From DATKLX01 sp035542155 (GTDB taxonomy: Bacteria > Chloroflexota > Anaerolineae > Anaerolineales > Anaerolineaceae), in NCBI GenBank assembly GCA_035542155.1, contig DATKLX010000054.1, forward strand, positions 1 to 46,529: a stretch of 46,529 bases of DNA, read 5' to 3'. The position numbers were made by a program, and so were the translations under genes. Positions within the stretch are counted from its first letter, which is position 1, and the number at the start of each line of letters is the position of its first letter. Positions 1 to 8,324 of the stretch are shown here, in pieces. The notes under the pieces are model-generated. The model saw nothing but the letters and a program-made list of their open reading frames with translations. It was not told the origin of the DNA and ran no database searches.

Positions 1-271
1 ATCGGTAACTTGGCAAGGCTGGTTTCTAGTGCTATATTCATTCTGGCTCTGCTCCTAACGATAAATTTGGTTTCGCAACCTCAATTTACCACGTTCGAGC
101 AGAGCTTTCTATTCCCTTCCTATTTGTGGGTAATCACCGAAGATTTCATGTTGACAAATGAGAAGAATATTTATACAATGACAATGACATCGCTGTCGCC
201 AACGATGACGACAGTTAAGGACTTTTTCCACATCTTTTCATAGCCACAGTGTTCCAAGAATTTCCAACAAG
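1..271. other. Upstream region of lacI-type gene, no confident gene
   Basis: An open frame with a TTG start runs through positions 10-243. It has no ribosome binding site and contains the sigma70-like promoter described at 151-179, so I do not call it a gene. The useful content is that promoter and a small inverted repeat, CTGTCG (193-198) and CGACAG (209-214), just downstream of the expected transcription start. The repeat could be an autoregulatory operator. The window edge may cut an upstream gene. Confidence 0.5.
151..179 (+). promoter_or_regulatory. Sigma70-like promoter for the LacI-family gene
   Basis: A perfect -35 TTGACA (151-156) is separated by 17 nt from a -10 TACAAT (174-179). 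The predicted start near 186 gives a leader of about 85 nt before the ATG at 272. The 6-bp inverted repeat CTGTCG/CGACAG (193-214) lies directly after the predicted start, where a repressor could block its own transcription. Confidence 0.7.
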
Positions 272-1348
272 ATGAGCGATCGTGAGCTTGGATCATCATC
301 GTCCTTATCGGAAAAACATCCCCTGCGCATTACGTTGCGAGATGTAGCCATTTTTGCCGGCGTCTCGACAAAGACTGTATCGCGTGTTGTCAATAATCAG
401 GGTGAGATCAGCGAAAAAACCCGCCATCGTGTTCAAGATGCGATTGATCAACTCGGATACCACCCAAACATCCTGGCACGTAGCCTTGTCAATAACCGAA
501 CCAATACTCTGGCAGTTGTGGCTTGGGGGATCGATTACTTCGGCCCGTCCCGCGTTTTAGTTGGTATAGAGAATCAAGCGAACAAACTTGGATATTCCTT
601 GTTTCTTAATCTGCTATGTAAGCCGGATGATCCCAATCAAGATAGCAATTTAGATACACTCGTCTCCCACCGTGTCGACGGGATCATTTGGGCAGTGCCT
701 GAGGTAGGAAATAATCGTGCCTGGCTGGAACAAGGTCGATTAGAGCACTTACCCCCAATTGTTTTTCTTACCATGGCGCCAAGACCAGGATTCGAGATCG
801 TGGCTGTGGACAACCAGAATGGTGCCAGGCAGGCTACTCAGCATTTGATTGATCAAGGCCGGAGCAAAATAGGCATCATTACAGGGCCGATGACCTGGTG
901 GGAGTCCCGCGAGCGATACAGCGGGTGGAAAACTGCATTAGAGCAGGCTCATCTAACGCCTTCCCCATCTCTGGTCGTTGAAAGCGAGTGGTCAGCTTCA
1001 GGTGGGGAGCAAGCAATGCGAAAGCTCCTCATGCAGGAGCCGCATATCGATGGACTGTTTGCCTCGAGCGATCAGATTGCTTTGGGATCGTTGCGCGTGG
1101 TTCACGAGTTGGACTGGTGTGTTCCTCAAGATTTAGCGATAGCCGGATTTGACAATATTCCCGAATCAGAATTTTTTTGGCCCCCCTTGACCACGGTTTA
1201 TCAGCAACTTTCTGAGGTGGGCCGTATCGCTGTACAGGCCTTGCATGCAACAATTGAGGCTAACCGTCGATCAAAGATGCCAAATGAGGCATCCGTTAGG
1301 CTGGTTAAGCCGGATTTAATTGTTCGGGCCAGTTCTTTACGAGCCTGA
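272..1348 (+). CDS. LacI-family transcriptional regulator
   Basis: A 358-residue LacI/GalR-type regulator. A helix-turn-helix occupies about residues 20-42 (LRDVAIFAGVSTKTVSRVVN), followed by the hinge-like PNILARSLVNNRTN. A periplasmic-binding-protein-like sensor core fills residues 70-355, with typical elements such as the DGLFASSDQIALG region and a late AGFDN motif. Length matches the family norm of 330-360. Such proteins bind operator palindromes and respond to a sugar effector. It lies 155 bp upstream of a CUT2-type sugar ABC operon on the same strand, so it most likely controls that operon; that is inference from position. No strong Shine-Dalgarno precedes the ATG. The effector sugar cannot be told from the sequence. 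Confidence 0.92.
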   Translation: MSDRELGSSSSLSEKHPLRITLRDVAIFAGVSTKTVSRVVNNQGEISEKTRHRVQDAIDQLGYHPNILARSLVNNRTNTLAVVAWGIDYFGPSRVLVGIENQANKLGYSLFLNLLCKPDDPNQDSNLDTLVSHRVDGIIWAVPEVGNNRAWLEQGRLEHLPPIVFLTMAPRPGFEIVAVDNQNGARQATQHLIDQGRSKIGIITGPMTWWESRERYSGWKTALEQAHLTPSPSLVVESEWSASGGEQAMRKLLMQEPHIDGLFASSDQIALGSLRVVHELDWCVPQDLAIAGFDNIPESEFFWPPLTTVYQQLSEVGRIAVQALHATIEANRRSKMPNEASVRLVKPDLIVRASSLRA

Positions 1349-1349
1349 T

Positions 1350-1377
1350 AAAGCCATTTCTCGAGCGGAATGGCTTT
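1350..1377 (+). terminator. Weak hairpin after the LacI-family gene
   Basis: A 9-bp perfect stem, AAAGCCATT (1350-1358) with AATGGCTTT (1369-1377), and a 10-nt loop begins at the stop codon. The following bases (CGTCATTC) are not a real T-run, so termination would be partial at best. An orphan AGGAGGT at 1412-1418 lies downstream with no start codon at a usable distance. I see no convincing promoter between here and 1503. Confidence 0.4.
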
Positions 1378-1503
1378 CGTCATTCAATCCGAAAAGTCGT
1401 CCTTAGACAAAAGGAGGTCCCCAGCGAAGAAAAAAACCAATGACCCTGTGAGCCAAAGAATAAAAGTCCACCAACATATTTTCAGAAACATGAGGAGGAT
1501 GAA

Positions 1504-2592
1504 ATGTTCAAGCTCGTCTCAAAAAGCATAATTATTATTGTTCTCCTGGCGCTTGGGTTAGCGGCCTGCGGCCCAACGGCAACCCAGGCCCCAGCCCCGA
1601 CCGAGGCTCAGGCCGCCCCGCCGACAACGGCCCCGGGTGCCCCGGCTGCTACTGAAGGCGGAGCACCTGCTGCTGGAACCAATTGGTGCTCCGATACGAA
1701 GATCGTCTTCTTCCCGGGCGGTTCGGCTGGGGGCGGTTTTGAGACGGTCGTTTATAACGGCGCCAAGGCAGCCGCTGCCGATACCGGCGCGAACGTCCAA
1801 TACGTGTGGTCTGACTGGGATCCCTCCAAGATGACCAGTCAGTTCACCCAGGCTGTCGCCACCAAGCCCGATGGGATCGCCATTATGGGCCACCCTGGAG
1901 ATAAGGCTTTCGATCCCTTGATCGACGATGCGGAATCGAAGGGCATTATCGTGACCAGCATGAACACCCAGTTGCCAGACGCACAGGCCAAGTACGCCAG
2001 CAAGGGCTTCGGCTACGCTGGCGCCGTCCTCTACCAGGCGGGTTATGCCCTGGGTCAGGAAGCCGTGAAGCGCTCGGGCGTCAAATCTGGCGACAAAGCC
2101 TTCTTGTGGGGCCTGATATCGCAGGCTGGCCGCGGTGAGCGCACGAAAGGCGTAAAGGATGCTCTCGAAAAAGCTGGCCTGAAAGTCATCTACCAGGAAA
2201 TTGATGACGCCACCAACAAGAGCGCAGCTTCAGGCGTTCCTACCTTTACCGGCATTTTCTCTGCCAATCCAGACATCAAACTCATGGTCACCGATCACGG
2301 TAACCTGACGGGCACCGTGCAAACATTCCTGGAAGCCGCCGGGAAGAAGCCGGGTGAAGTCTACGCTGCCGGCTTCGATATGTCCGGTAACGCAGTCACA
2401 GCCATCAAAGGCGGGTGGCTCCAGCTGGTCATTGACCAGCAGCAGTATCTGCAAGGCTACTTTGGGGTTCTGCAAATCTGCCTGAGCAAGCATTACGGGT
2501 TCGCGGGTCTTCAGATCGACACGGGCGCGGGCTTCGCCGACAAGGATAACATCGACCAACTCGCCGCGTTGGTGCAGAAGCAGATTCGCTAA
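1504..2592 (+). CDS. Sugar ABC transporter substrate-binding lipoprotein
   Basis: A 362-residue secreted lipoprotein. The signal peptide ends in a lipobox with lipidated Cys22 (LGLAAC), followed by an Ala/Pro/Thr-rich linker to about residue 58 that tethers the domain to the membrane. The rest is a periplasmic-binding-protein type I (RbsB/XylF-like) fold, with WSDWDPSKM, GIAIMGHPGD and the late AAGFDMSGNAV motif typical of CUT2 sugar binders. A strong ribosome site, GAGGAGG (1492-1498), precedes the ATG by 5 nt. The ATPase and permease genes follow. The substrate is probably a pentose, hexose or sugar alcohol; the sequence does not decide. Basic-membrane-lipoprotein-type nucleoside binders are related but less likely given the partners. 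Confidence 0.9.
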   Translation: MFKLVSKSIIIIVLLALGLAACGPTATQAPAPTEAQAAPPTTAPGAPAATEGGAPAAGTNWCSDTKIVFFPGGSAGGGFETVVYNGAKAAAADTGANVQYVWSDWDPSKMTSQFTQAVATKPDGIAIMGHPGDKAFDPLIDDAESKGIIVTSMNTQLPDAQAKYASKGFGYAGAVLYQAGYALGQEAVKRSGVKSGDKAFLWGLISQAGRGERTKGVKDALEKAGLKVIYQEIDDATNKSAASGVPTFTGIFSANPDIKLMVTDHGNLTGTVQTFLEAAGKKPGEVYAAGFDMSGNAVTAIKGGWLQLVIDQQQYLQGYFGVLQICLSKHYGFAGLQIDTGAGFADKDNIDQLAALVQKQIR

Positions 2593-2605
2593 CGTAAAAG
2601 CATTT

Positions 2606-2629
2606 GACCACGAGATTATCTCGTTGGTC
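2606..2629 (+). other. Imperfect hairpin after the binding-protein gene
   Basis: GACCACGAGA (2606-2615) pairs with TCTCGTTGGTC (2619-2629) with one bulge and a 3-nt loop. There is no T-run after it. It lies 14 nt after the stop codon and may protect the 3' end of the binding-protein message. Confidence 0.4.
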
Positions 2630-2669
2630 AGCAGCAGCGTGGAAACACGCTTCGTTCTAACCAAACAGG

Positions 2670-2724
2670 CAAGGGCTAAATGGCGCCTGATCCACGACTT
2701 GTCATTTAGCCCTTGTCATTCTCT
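2670..2724 (+). terminator. Long hairpin between binding-protein and ATPase genes
   Basis: A 13-bp perfect stem pairs CAAGGGCTAAATG (2670-2682) with CATTTAGCCCTTG (2703-2715) across a 20-nt loop, followed by the pyrimidine-rich TCATTCTCTCT. It sits between the binding protein and the rest of the importer. This is the usual place for a partial terminator or RNA-stabilising stem that gives an excess of binding protein over membrane components. The tail is not a clean U-run, so read-through is expected. Confidence 0.6.
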
Positions 2725-2781
2725 CTGAGGTGTGCCATTCTTGAGTTGATGGGAATATAATAACGGATCGGAGTTGGATTT

Positions 2782-3540
2782 ATGGAAGAGTACCGCCTCG
2801 AACTTAGAAACGTTTCAAAATCCTTTGGCGAAGTTCAAGCGCTTGAAAATATTAACTTTCATTTGGGCCGCAATGAAATTGTCGGCCTGCTGGGCGATAA
2901 CGGCGCCGGTAAGTCAACCTTGATTAAAATCATCACCGGCTACTATCAGCCCACCTCAGGTGAAATTTATTTTAACGGCAAGAAAGTGGAAAACCTGACG
3001 GTTCCCAAGGCCAGAGAATTGGGTGTGGAAACCGTTTATCAAGAGCGGGCCCTATCCGAGCGGCAAACCCTCTGGCGAAATATCTTTCTGGGACGCGAGC
3101 TCCGCAACTCCATGGGTTTCCTGGACATCCAAGGAATGCGTGACGAAACCTACCGGTTGATGACCCAATCCATGGGTTTTACTTCCGGGGCAGTCAACCC
3201 GGATGCACGCGTTGGAAAGTTTTCCGGCGGTGAAAAACAAGGCGTAGCCATCGTACGAGCTCTGTACTTCGACGCCGAAATCATCATCCTCGACGAACCT
3301 ACGATGGGACTCTCGCTTAAAGAGACGGCCAAGCTGGTTAACTTCGTGAACGGCATTAAACAGGCAGGGAAATCGGCCATTTTTATCGACCATAACATTC
3401 TGCACGTCTACAACGTCGCCGACCGTGTGGTGGTCATCGACCGGGGTCGAGTTGCCGGCGAGCTTTTAACCAAGGAGATTGGCTTGACCGAGTTAATGGA
3501 CAAGATGGTCAAGGTTGCGGAAACCGGAAGCCTGGATTAA
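2782..3540 (+). CDS. Sugar ABC transporter ATP-binding protein (single domain)
   Basis: A 252-residue ABC ATPase. Visible motifs are Walker A GDNGAGKST (residues 38-46), a Q-loop (VYQERALSERQT), the signature FSGGE, Walker B IIILDEPTMGLS and the switch His in IDHNI. It is a single-domain protein, unlike the roughly 500-residue double-domain RbsA/XylG proteins. It resembles FrcA-type ATPases of the CUT2 family, which would act as a homodimer under the permease. The 189-bp gap from the binding-protein gene holds a strong hairpin. The permease ATG follows after 22 nt, so the two are co-translated or closely linked. Confidence 0.92.
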   Translation: MEEYRLELRNVSKSFGEVQALENINFHLGRNEIVGLLGDNGAGKSTLIKIITGYYQPTSGEIYFNGKKVENLTVPKARELGVETVYQERALSERQTLWRNIFLGRELRNSMGFLDIQGMRDETYRLMTQSMGFTSGAVNPDARVGKFSGGEKQGVAIVRALYFDAEIIILDEPTMGLSLKETAKLVNFVNGIKQAGKSAIFIDHNILHVYNVADRVVVIDRGRVAGELLTKEIGLTELMDKMVKVAETGSLD

Positions 3541-3562
3541 TCAATGGATAAGGTTGGATACA

Positions 3563-4603
3563 ATGAGATCTGAAACCAGCGGAATCGTACCTGAAGTCAC
3601 CCAGCATTACAAAGTGCCCTTTAATCTGCGCAGCTTTGCGCGCAGGAACAGCGCTCAACTGGGGATTCTGGGCGTCTTTATCTTACTTTGGCTCCTGTTT
3701 ATCATTTCGGCGCCGAAAACCTTTTTAGCCCCGCAGATCTACTCAGCCTTCATGGAATCTATACCCTTCTTTGCCATCATAGCTATTCCCCTGACGATCG
3801 TCGTAATCTCCGGGGAGATGGATCTCTCCTTTCCCTCGGTGATGGGGATGGGAATGGTGGCATTTTATTTCACCTATACCTGGACAAGCTTTGTCCATAA
3901 CCCAACCATCCAGGTGTTCCTGGCTATCCTGGCCGCTCTATTGATGGGCACCCTCGTAGGCTGGATCAACGGCGCGATCATCGTATATTTTGGCATCCCA
4001 TCCCTGGTCGTCACCATCGGCACCCAATTCTTATGGCGCGGGGCGGTGTTGGTGCTGACACAAGGCGCCAACTACTCTCTGGAGTTTATTAAAGGTACTA
4101 TCTTTTACCCCATGCTGGTCGGCAAGATCGGCGGATATTTCCCTGCTCAGATGATCTGGTTAATCGTAATCACAATCCTGGGGTGGTTGCTGCTCAACCG
4201 CCACAGCTTTGGCGCGCACATCTACCTGATCGGCGACAACCGAAACAGCGCTGAACTGATGGGCGTTGACACCAAACGAACCCGCATCCAGGCTTTCATG
4301 CTGATCGGTATGCTTTCGGCCTTTGCCGGCGTCGTGGCCAGCTTCTATGTCGCTTATTTCTGGCCCAGCCTGGGCGATGGCTATCTGCTGAGCACAATGG
4401 CGTCCGTCTACCTGGGTGGCACATCCGTTATCGGGGGTACCGGCACAATTTTGGGAACCTTCCTCGGCGCCTTCATCATCGGCGCCATCGAAGCCGCCAC
4501 AGTCGCCGTCGGTCTGACCGGATTCTGGACCCAGTTCATTTACGGCTTAATCATTGTTTTGTCGGTAATCATGCATCAATATTTGCGCAAGCGGGCCGAT
4601 TAA
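3563..4603 (+). CDS. Sugar ABC transporter permease (RbsC/AraH-like)
   Basis: A 346-residue integral membrane protein of the BPD_transp_2 type. Eight to ten hydrophobic segments span residues 35-340. The family region NRNSAELMGVDTKRTRIQAF before the C-terminal helices, and the VYLGGTSVIGGTGT stretch, support CUT2 sugar permeases. An in-frame start at 3515 would overlap the ATPase end. I chose the ATG at 3563, which gives the usual length and a short cytoplasmic N-terminus, although its ribosome site (GGATAAGG) is only moderate. It probably forms a homodimeric channel with the ATPase and receives sugar from the lipoprotein at 1504-2592. Its stop overlaps the convergent transglutaminase gene by 4 nt. 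Confidence 0.9.
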   Translation: MRSETSGIVPEVTQHYKVPFNLRSFARRNSAQLGILGVFILLWLLFIISAPKTFLAPQIYSAFMESIPFFAIIAIPLTIVVISGEMDLSFPSVMGMGMVAFYFTYTWTSFVHNPTIQVFLAILAALLMGTLVGWINGAIIVYFGIPSLVVTIGTQFLWRGAVLVLTQGANYSLEFIKGTIFYPMLVGKIGGYFPAQMIWLIVITILGWLLLNRHSFGAHIYLIGDNRNSAELMGVDTKRTRIQAFMLIGMLSAFAGVVASFYVAYFWPSLGDGYLLSTMASVYLGGTSVIGGTGTILGTFLGAFIIGAIEAATVAVGLTGFWTQFIYGLIIVLSVIMHQYLRKRAD

Positions 4604-5613
4604 TTTGATCCGGCATTACCTTTCGCTTCGATTTTCCAATCTGCGGTTACGCGGATCTGTGTGCTGTTGCCCGGCCAGTATAGATGTGTCCAATAGTTTC
4701 TGCCGCGCAACACAGAAGGGCTCACCCCCATGGTGACAATGATGTGGTCTGGGGTATAGTGGGCAAAATAGGTGTCCCGGTTGACCGGCGCTCGTCCCAG
4801 GGTGGGATCCATGGCGGTCCAGCCGGCGGATGGCAGGTACACGTCCGGCCACGCGTGTGGAATATTTGTACTGGCATCCGTTTCCTTGTTCAGGTACCGC
4901 AATCCTTCAAAATAGCGTGCCGGAATGCCTTGCGACCGGCTGAGCGCCATCAATAAGGAAGTGTATTCGGTACAGTCAGAACCCATGGGCCCTAATGCAG
5001 CTTGCGCTCCCCAGTTCTCTCCATTAGGGGTATAGACCAGCGTATTGCCAGTGTAGTCATAAAATGCTCGCACTTGCTGACAAACAGTACCTTTGTCTTG
5101 TGACAGTATCTTTGCAAGCTGCACAATTTGGGGATTAGCAGATTCGATATGCAGCTCTGGTTGGTTAAAATCGTTTAGAAGTTTCCCCTGGCAATCTGAC
5201 AAATTGTATTCCAATTCGTTTACCACTACCTGATAATCGATCTTCACTACTCGGGTTGCGCCCGAGGGTTGTCCGGAAAAATCAAACTCAGCATAATGAT
5301 TTCCATATTCGTCGATCACCAACTGATAATCTTTCGGAGTAATCTCCATAGACGGCACCGTCTGATAAGGAGGAAAATCTCGAATTAATGCCACCCAAAT
5401 ATTTTGCTTCTCTGGCTGACCCGGTCCTTCATTAGCTAATACCAATTGCTGATGCACCAAATAACGATGTTGACCCAGGATCTTCATCGGAGCGCCAGGG
5501 ATTACAGTCGGAGGAATCGAAGTACCAGCCTGTACCTGACAGCCGAGCACGCTGGTCAATATAATGATCCAAAGCAAACTTCTGAAAATGCTCTTGATAC
5601 TGCCTCTTTTCAA
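4600..5613 (-). CDS. Transglutaminase-like lipoprotein
   Basis: A 337-residue lipoprotein with signal peptide and lipobox ending at Cys25 (SVLGC). A transglutaminase-like (Transglut_core) domain lies near residues 175-275. The likely catalytic triad is Cys214 (GSDCTEYT), His253 (PHAWPDVY) and Asp269 (MDPT), with the typical W-x-x-MDP spacing. In bacteria such domains act mostly as cysteine proteases or peptide/cell-wall modifying enzymes, not as protein cross-linkers. The N-terminal 150 residues look like a beta-rich accessory domain. The gene is monocistronic, lies directly downstream of the nfn terminator, and converges on the permease gene. The substrate is unknown. Confidence 0.8.
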   Translation of the reverse strand: MKRGSIKSIFRSLLWIIILTSVLGCQVQAGTSIPPTVIPGAPMKILGQHRYLVHQQLVLANEGPGQPEKQNIWVALIRDFPPYQTVPSMEITPKDYQLVIDEYGNHYAEFDFSGQPSGATRVVKIDYQVVVNELEYNLSDCQGKLLNDFNQPELHIESANPQIVQLAKILSQDKGTVCQQVRAFYDYTGNTLVYTPNGENWGAQAALGPMGSDCTEYTSLLMALSRSQGIPARYFEGLRYLNKETDASTNIPHAWPDVYLPSAGWTAMDPTLGRAPVNRDTYFAHYTPDHIIVTMGVSPSVLRGRNYWTHLYWPGNSTQIRVTADWKIEAKGNAGSN

Positions 5614-5661
5614 GCTTATTGTAAAACGGAATGAGCATTAAGTTTTTTCAAATGGGAAAAA

Positions 5662-5694
5662 GAAAAGGGAGGGATGCTTTCACCCTCCCTTTTC
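5662..5694 (-). terminator. Intrinsic terminator of the nfnAB operon
   Basis: A 12-bp perfect stem, GAAAAGGGAGGG (5662-5673) with CCCTCCCTTTTC (5683-5694), has a 9-nt loop. Read on the minus strand it is followed by TTTTTCCC, which makes a good intrinsic terminator 9 nt after the nfnB stop codon. Confidence 0.85.
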
Positions 5695-5703
5695 AAATAA
5701 TTC

Positions 5704-7101
5704 TTACCACTCGCCTGTTCGCAAATACTCCTCGATCGCCTTTGCTGCGATCTTCCCTTGCCCCATCGCCAGGATAACAGTCGCGCCGCCGGTGATCACG
5801 TCTCCGCCGGCAAAGACCCCTCTCTTCGAGGTTTTCATCGTCGTCTGGTCCACCTGGACTACCCCACCCTTCCCGGTCGATAAATCCGGGGTTGTCTTTG
5901 AGACGATTGGGCTGGGGCTCTGCCCGATGGCGATTACCGCCACGTCCGCTTCGAGGTGGAAATTCGAGTTCGGAATGGGCACCGGCCGCCGGCGCCCGCT
6001 CGCATCCGGTTCACCCAGCTCGTTCTTCAGGCATTCGAGCTGGGTCAGCTGCCCGTTTTCCCCGTAAAAGCCGAGCGGCGTGGTCAGTAAATGGAACTGC
6101 ACGCCTTCCTGTTCAGCATGGTGGATCTCCTCCACCCGCGCCGGCATCTCCGCCATCGAGCGCCGGTACACGATGATCGATTCGTCCGCGCCAAGCCGCA
6201 GCGCTGTGCGGGCCGCGTCCATGGCAGTGTTCCCACCGCCAATCGTCACCACGCGCTTCCCTCGCGCGATAGGAGTATCGTATTCAGGGAACTGGTAAGC
6301 TTTCATCAGGTTCGACCGTGTCAGGTACTCGTTGGCCGAATACACCCCGCTCAGATTCTCGCCGGGCAGGTCCAGGAACCAGGGCAGGCCCGCGCCCGTG
6401 CCCAGGAAGATCGCGTCGAATTCCTCCAGTAGCTCGTCCAGGGTAGCCGTCATTCCCACCACGAAATCTTTTTGAATGTGGACTCCCAGGCTGCAGACGT
6501 AATCCACTTCGCGCCTGACGATCGATTTGGGCAGGCGGAATTCGGGGATGCCGTAAACCAGGACGCCGCCCGGCTCGTGAAGCGCTTCGAAAATCGTCAC
6601 GTAATAGCCAAGGCGCGCCATGTCCGCGGCGACGGTCAGGCCGGCCGGACCGGCGCCGACCACCGCTACTTTTTTCGCACTGCGCCCGTTCAACTCGGGT
6701 GCAGGGATGGCCCCTTGCGCCGCTTCCCAATCCGCGACGAACCGTTCGAGCCGTCCGATCGCCACCGGTTCGTATTTCTTATTCAGCGCGCAGACGCCTT
6801 CGCATTGTGTTTCCTGCGGGCAGACCCGTCCGGTAACGGCGGGCAGCGCGTTGGTCTCCTTGATCAGGTTGATTGCTCCGCGAAAATCACCCAGCTCAAC
6901 CAGCTTTAAAAAGCCGGGGATATTGACGTTGACCGGGCAGCCGCGCATGCAAAGCGGCTTGGCGCATTCCAGGCAACGCCGGGCCTCTTCCATCGCCTGC
7001 TCGGCGGTGTAACCGTAGGTGACTTCCTGGTAATTGCGCCTGCGCACCTCGGGGGCCTGCTCGCCCATTGGGACTTTGTGGGGGATTATCGGTTTCGCCA
7101 T
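5704..7101 (-). CDS. nfnB: NfnB-like / GltD-like flavoprotein, large subunit of NADH-dependent ferredoxin:NADP+ oxidoreductase
   Basis: A 465-residue protein of the GltD/NfnB family. The N-terminal ferredoxin-like region has cysteines at 43, 46, 51 and 55 and at 94, 100 and 104 for two [4Fe-4S] clusters. An FAD-binding GAGPAGL follows at 149-155, then a second Rossmann motif GGGNTAMDAARTALRLGADE for NADPH. The upstream partner at 7108-7983 is an NfnA-type subunit, and no large glutamate synthase subunit is nearby. Together they fit NfnAB, which in anaerobes couples ferredoxin and NADH oxidation to NADP+ reduction by flavin-based bifurcation. Annotation as glutamate synthase small subunit is the usual automatic alternative. 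The gap between the genes is 6 bp, so they form one operon. Confidence 0.85.
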   Translation of the reverse strand: MAKPIIPHKVPMGEQAPEVRRRNYQEVTYGYTAEQAMEEARRCLECAKPLCMRGCPVNVNIPGFLKLVELGDFRGAINLIKETNALPAVTGRVCPQETQCEGVCALNKKYEPVAIGRLERFVADWEAAQGAIPAPELNGRSAKKVAVVGAGPAGLTVAADMARLGYYVTIFEALHEPGGVLVYGIPEFRLPKSIVRREVDYVCSLGVHIQKDFVVGMTATLDELLEEFDAIFLGTGAGLPWFLDLPGENLSGVYSANEYLTRSNLMKAYQFPEYDTPIARGKRVVTIGGGNTAMDAARTALRLGADESIIVYRRSMAEMPARVEEIHHAEQEGVQFHLLTTPLGFYGENGQLTQLECLKNELGEPDASGRRRPVPIPNSNFHLEADVAVIAIGQSPSPIVSKTTPDLSTGKGGVVQVDQTTMKTSKRGVFAGGDVITGGATVILAMGQGKIAAKAIEEYLRTGEW

Positions 7102-7107
7102 CTTACT

Positions 7108-7983
7108 CTACCTTTCCACCACTGTCAGGGCCCGGTCCAGATTGCACACGTGGCTTTCCCAGCGTTCCAGGGCTTCCTTTTCCTGCGGCCGGTAGTAAGC
7201 CAGCCGCGCCAGCAGGATTTCCCAATTCACCTGGTGAGCGTCGAACTCAGGGCCATCTACGCACACGAATTTGGCCCCTCCGGCCATCACCACCCGGCAG
7301 CCGCCGCACATCCCTGTCCCATCGATCATCACCGTGTTCAGGCTGACGATGGTCGGGATTCCATATGGTTTCGTCGTTTGCGCCACGAATTTCATCATGA
7401 TCGCCGGCCCGATCGCCCAGACCCTGGCGATATCCGCTCTCGCCGCCAGGATTTCCTGCAGCGGTTCGGTAACCAGCGCCTTGCGGCCCAGCGAGCCGTT
7501 ATCAGTGCAAACAATCATTTCGTCCGAATATTCCGACATGCGCTCTTGCCAGAACAGCAGCGATTTGTCCCGCGCGCCGATGATCGAGATCACCCGGTTT
7601 CCGGCCTGTTTGAGCGCCCGCGTGATCGGGAACAACGGCGCAATCCCCACGCCGCCCCCCACGACCACCACGATCCCATAATTCTCGATTTCCGTCGGGC
7701 GCCCTAACGGGCCGACCACGTTCTCGAACCCATCTCCCACCCTGAGCGTTCCCATTTGCCTGGTGGATTTCCCGACTTCCTGGAAAATGAGCGTGAGAGT
7801 ACCTTCTGCTGGGTCCGAATCGGCGATCGTCAGGGGAATCCGTTCGCCTTTCTCGTCAATGCGCACAATTACGAATTGTCCTGGCAGCCCTTTCTTCGCT
7901 ACCAGTGGGGCTTCGACCAGGACCATTTTCACGCTTTCACTCATTTCCTGCTTTTTTAGGATACGGTACATAACCTGCTCCAT
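7108..7983 (-). CDS. nfnA: NfnA-like FAD/[2Fe-2S] subunit of ferredoxin:NADP+ oxidoreductase
   Basis: A 291-residue ferredoxin-NADP reductase-type protein. An FAD-binding beta-barrel fills the first 95 residues, followed by a nucleotide-binding part with VVGGGVGIAPLFP (about 108-119). The C-terminal cluster motif has Asp221, Cys226, Cys229 and Cys241 (DGTGMCGGC and FVCVDGPEFDAH), as in NfnA and dihydroorotate-dehydrogenase electron-transfer subunits with one Asp-ligated [2Fe-2S] cluster. The frame opens at 8088, but that lies inside the predicted -10 box. I prefer the ATG at 7983 behind AAGGAG; a second ATG at 7971 matches the usual family N-terminus equally well. It is followed 6 bp later by nfnB. 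Confidence 0.85.
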   Translation of the reverse strand: MEQVMYRILKKQEMSESVKMVLVEAPLVAKKGLPGQFVIVRIDEKGERIPLTIADSDPAEGTLTLIFQEVGKSTRQMGTLRVGDGFENVVGPLGRPTEIENYGIVVVVGGGVGIAPLFPITRALKQAGNRVISIIGARDKSLLFWQERMSEYSDEMIVCTDNGSLGRKALVTEPLQEILAARADIARVWAIGPAIMMKFVAQTTKPYGIPTIVSLNTVMIDGTGMCGGCRVVMAGGAKFVCVDGPEFDAHQVNWEILLARLAYYRPQEKEALERWESHVCNLDRALTVVER

Positions 7984-8324
7984 GGTCTCCTTCTCGAACA
8001 TCGTGGGTGAATGTTGATCGTTCGGTTGATTTTCGGCGTTGAGACAGGAAAACAAGTTGCCTGACAACCAAACCAGGGTCGCAAACAAATTATAGCAAAG
8101 TTGACCACGCCGATATACTTACATATGTCTGTAGTCGATGTGAGGAATTGTATAAAGAATAATATGACAATTTCGATTGTAAATTACATACAAGAGGAAG
8201 GGATGTGCCCGCCAGACGAACTTAGCTTAAGTTGTGTATAGTGTGTAATTGTGATAATATCAATCCAATTCCGACTTTTTTCGTATGTCTTGGGGAAGCG
8301 AGTTTTTGGGGAGGAGCTCCTGAG
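7984..8324. other. Divergent intergenic region between nfnA and the sensor lipoprotein
   Basis: About 340 bp, AT-richer than its surroundings. It holds the nfnA promoter (minus). On the plus side there are only weak candidates: TTGTGT (8232-8237) and GATAAT (8253-8258) with a short 15-nt spacer. A short hairpin ACAAT/ATTGT lies near 8165-8180. No open frame looks real here. Confidence 0.4.
8089..8097 (-). promoter_or_regulatory. Extended -10 promoter for nfnAB
   Basis: On the minus strand TGCTATAAT gives a perfect -10 with the TGn extension. No good -35 is visible at 16-18 nt. The transcript would start near 8082, about 100 nt before the chosen nfnA start, which argues against the 8088 start. 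Confidence 0.6.

Noticed and set aside
193..214. CTGTCG/CGACAG inverted repeat as a proven LacI operator
   Set aside because: Only 6-bp arms, and no second copy was found upstream of the transporter operon, so it is mentioned only as a possibility.
10..243. 77-codon hydrophobic ORF upstream of the LacI-family gene
   Set aside because: TTG start, no ribosome site, and it contains a good TTGACA-17-TACAAT promoter.
1412..1418. AGGAGGT as the ribosome site of a small gene
   Set aside because: No start codon lies at a workable distance downstream.
6472..6909. Long antisense frames across nfnB and other GC-rich genes
   Set aside because: These are shadow frames of well-identified genes with no start signals and compositionally biased translations.
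5704..7101. Glutamate synthase small subunit as the primary name
   Set aside because: The NfnA-type partner gene and absence of a large glutamate synthase subunit favour NfnB.
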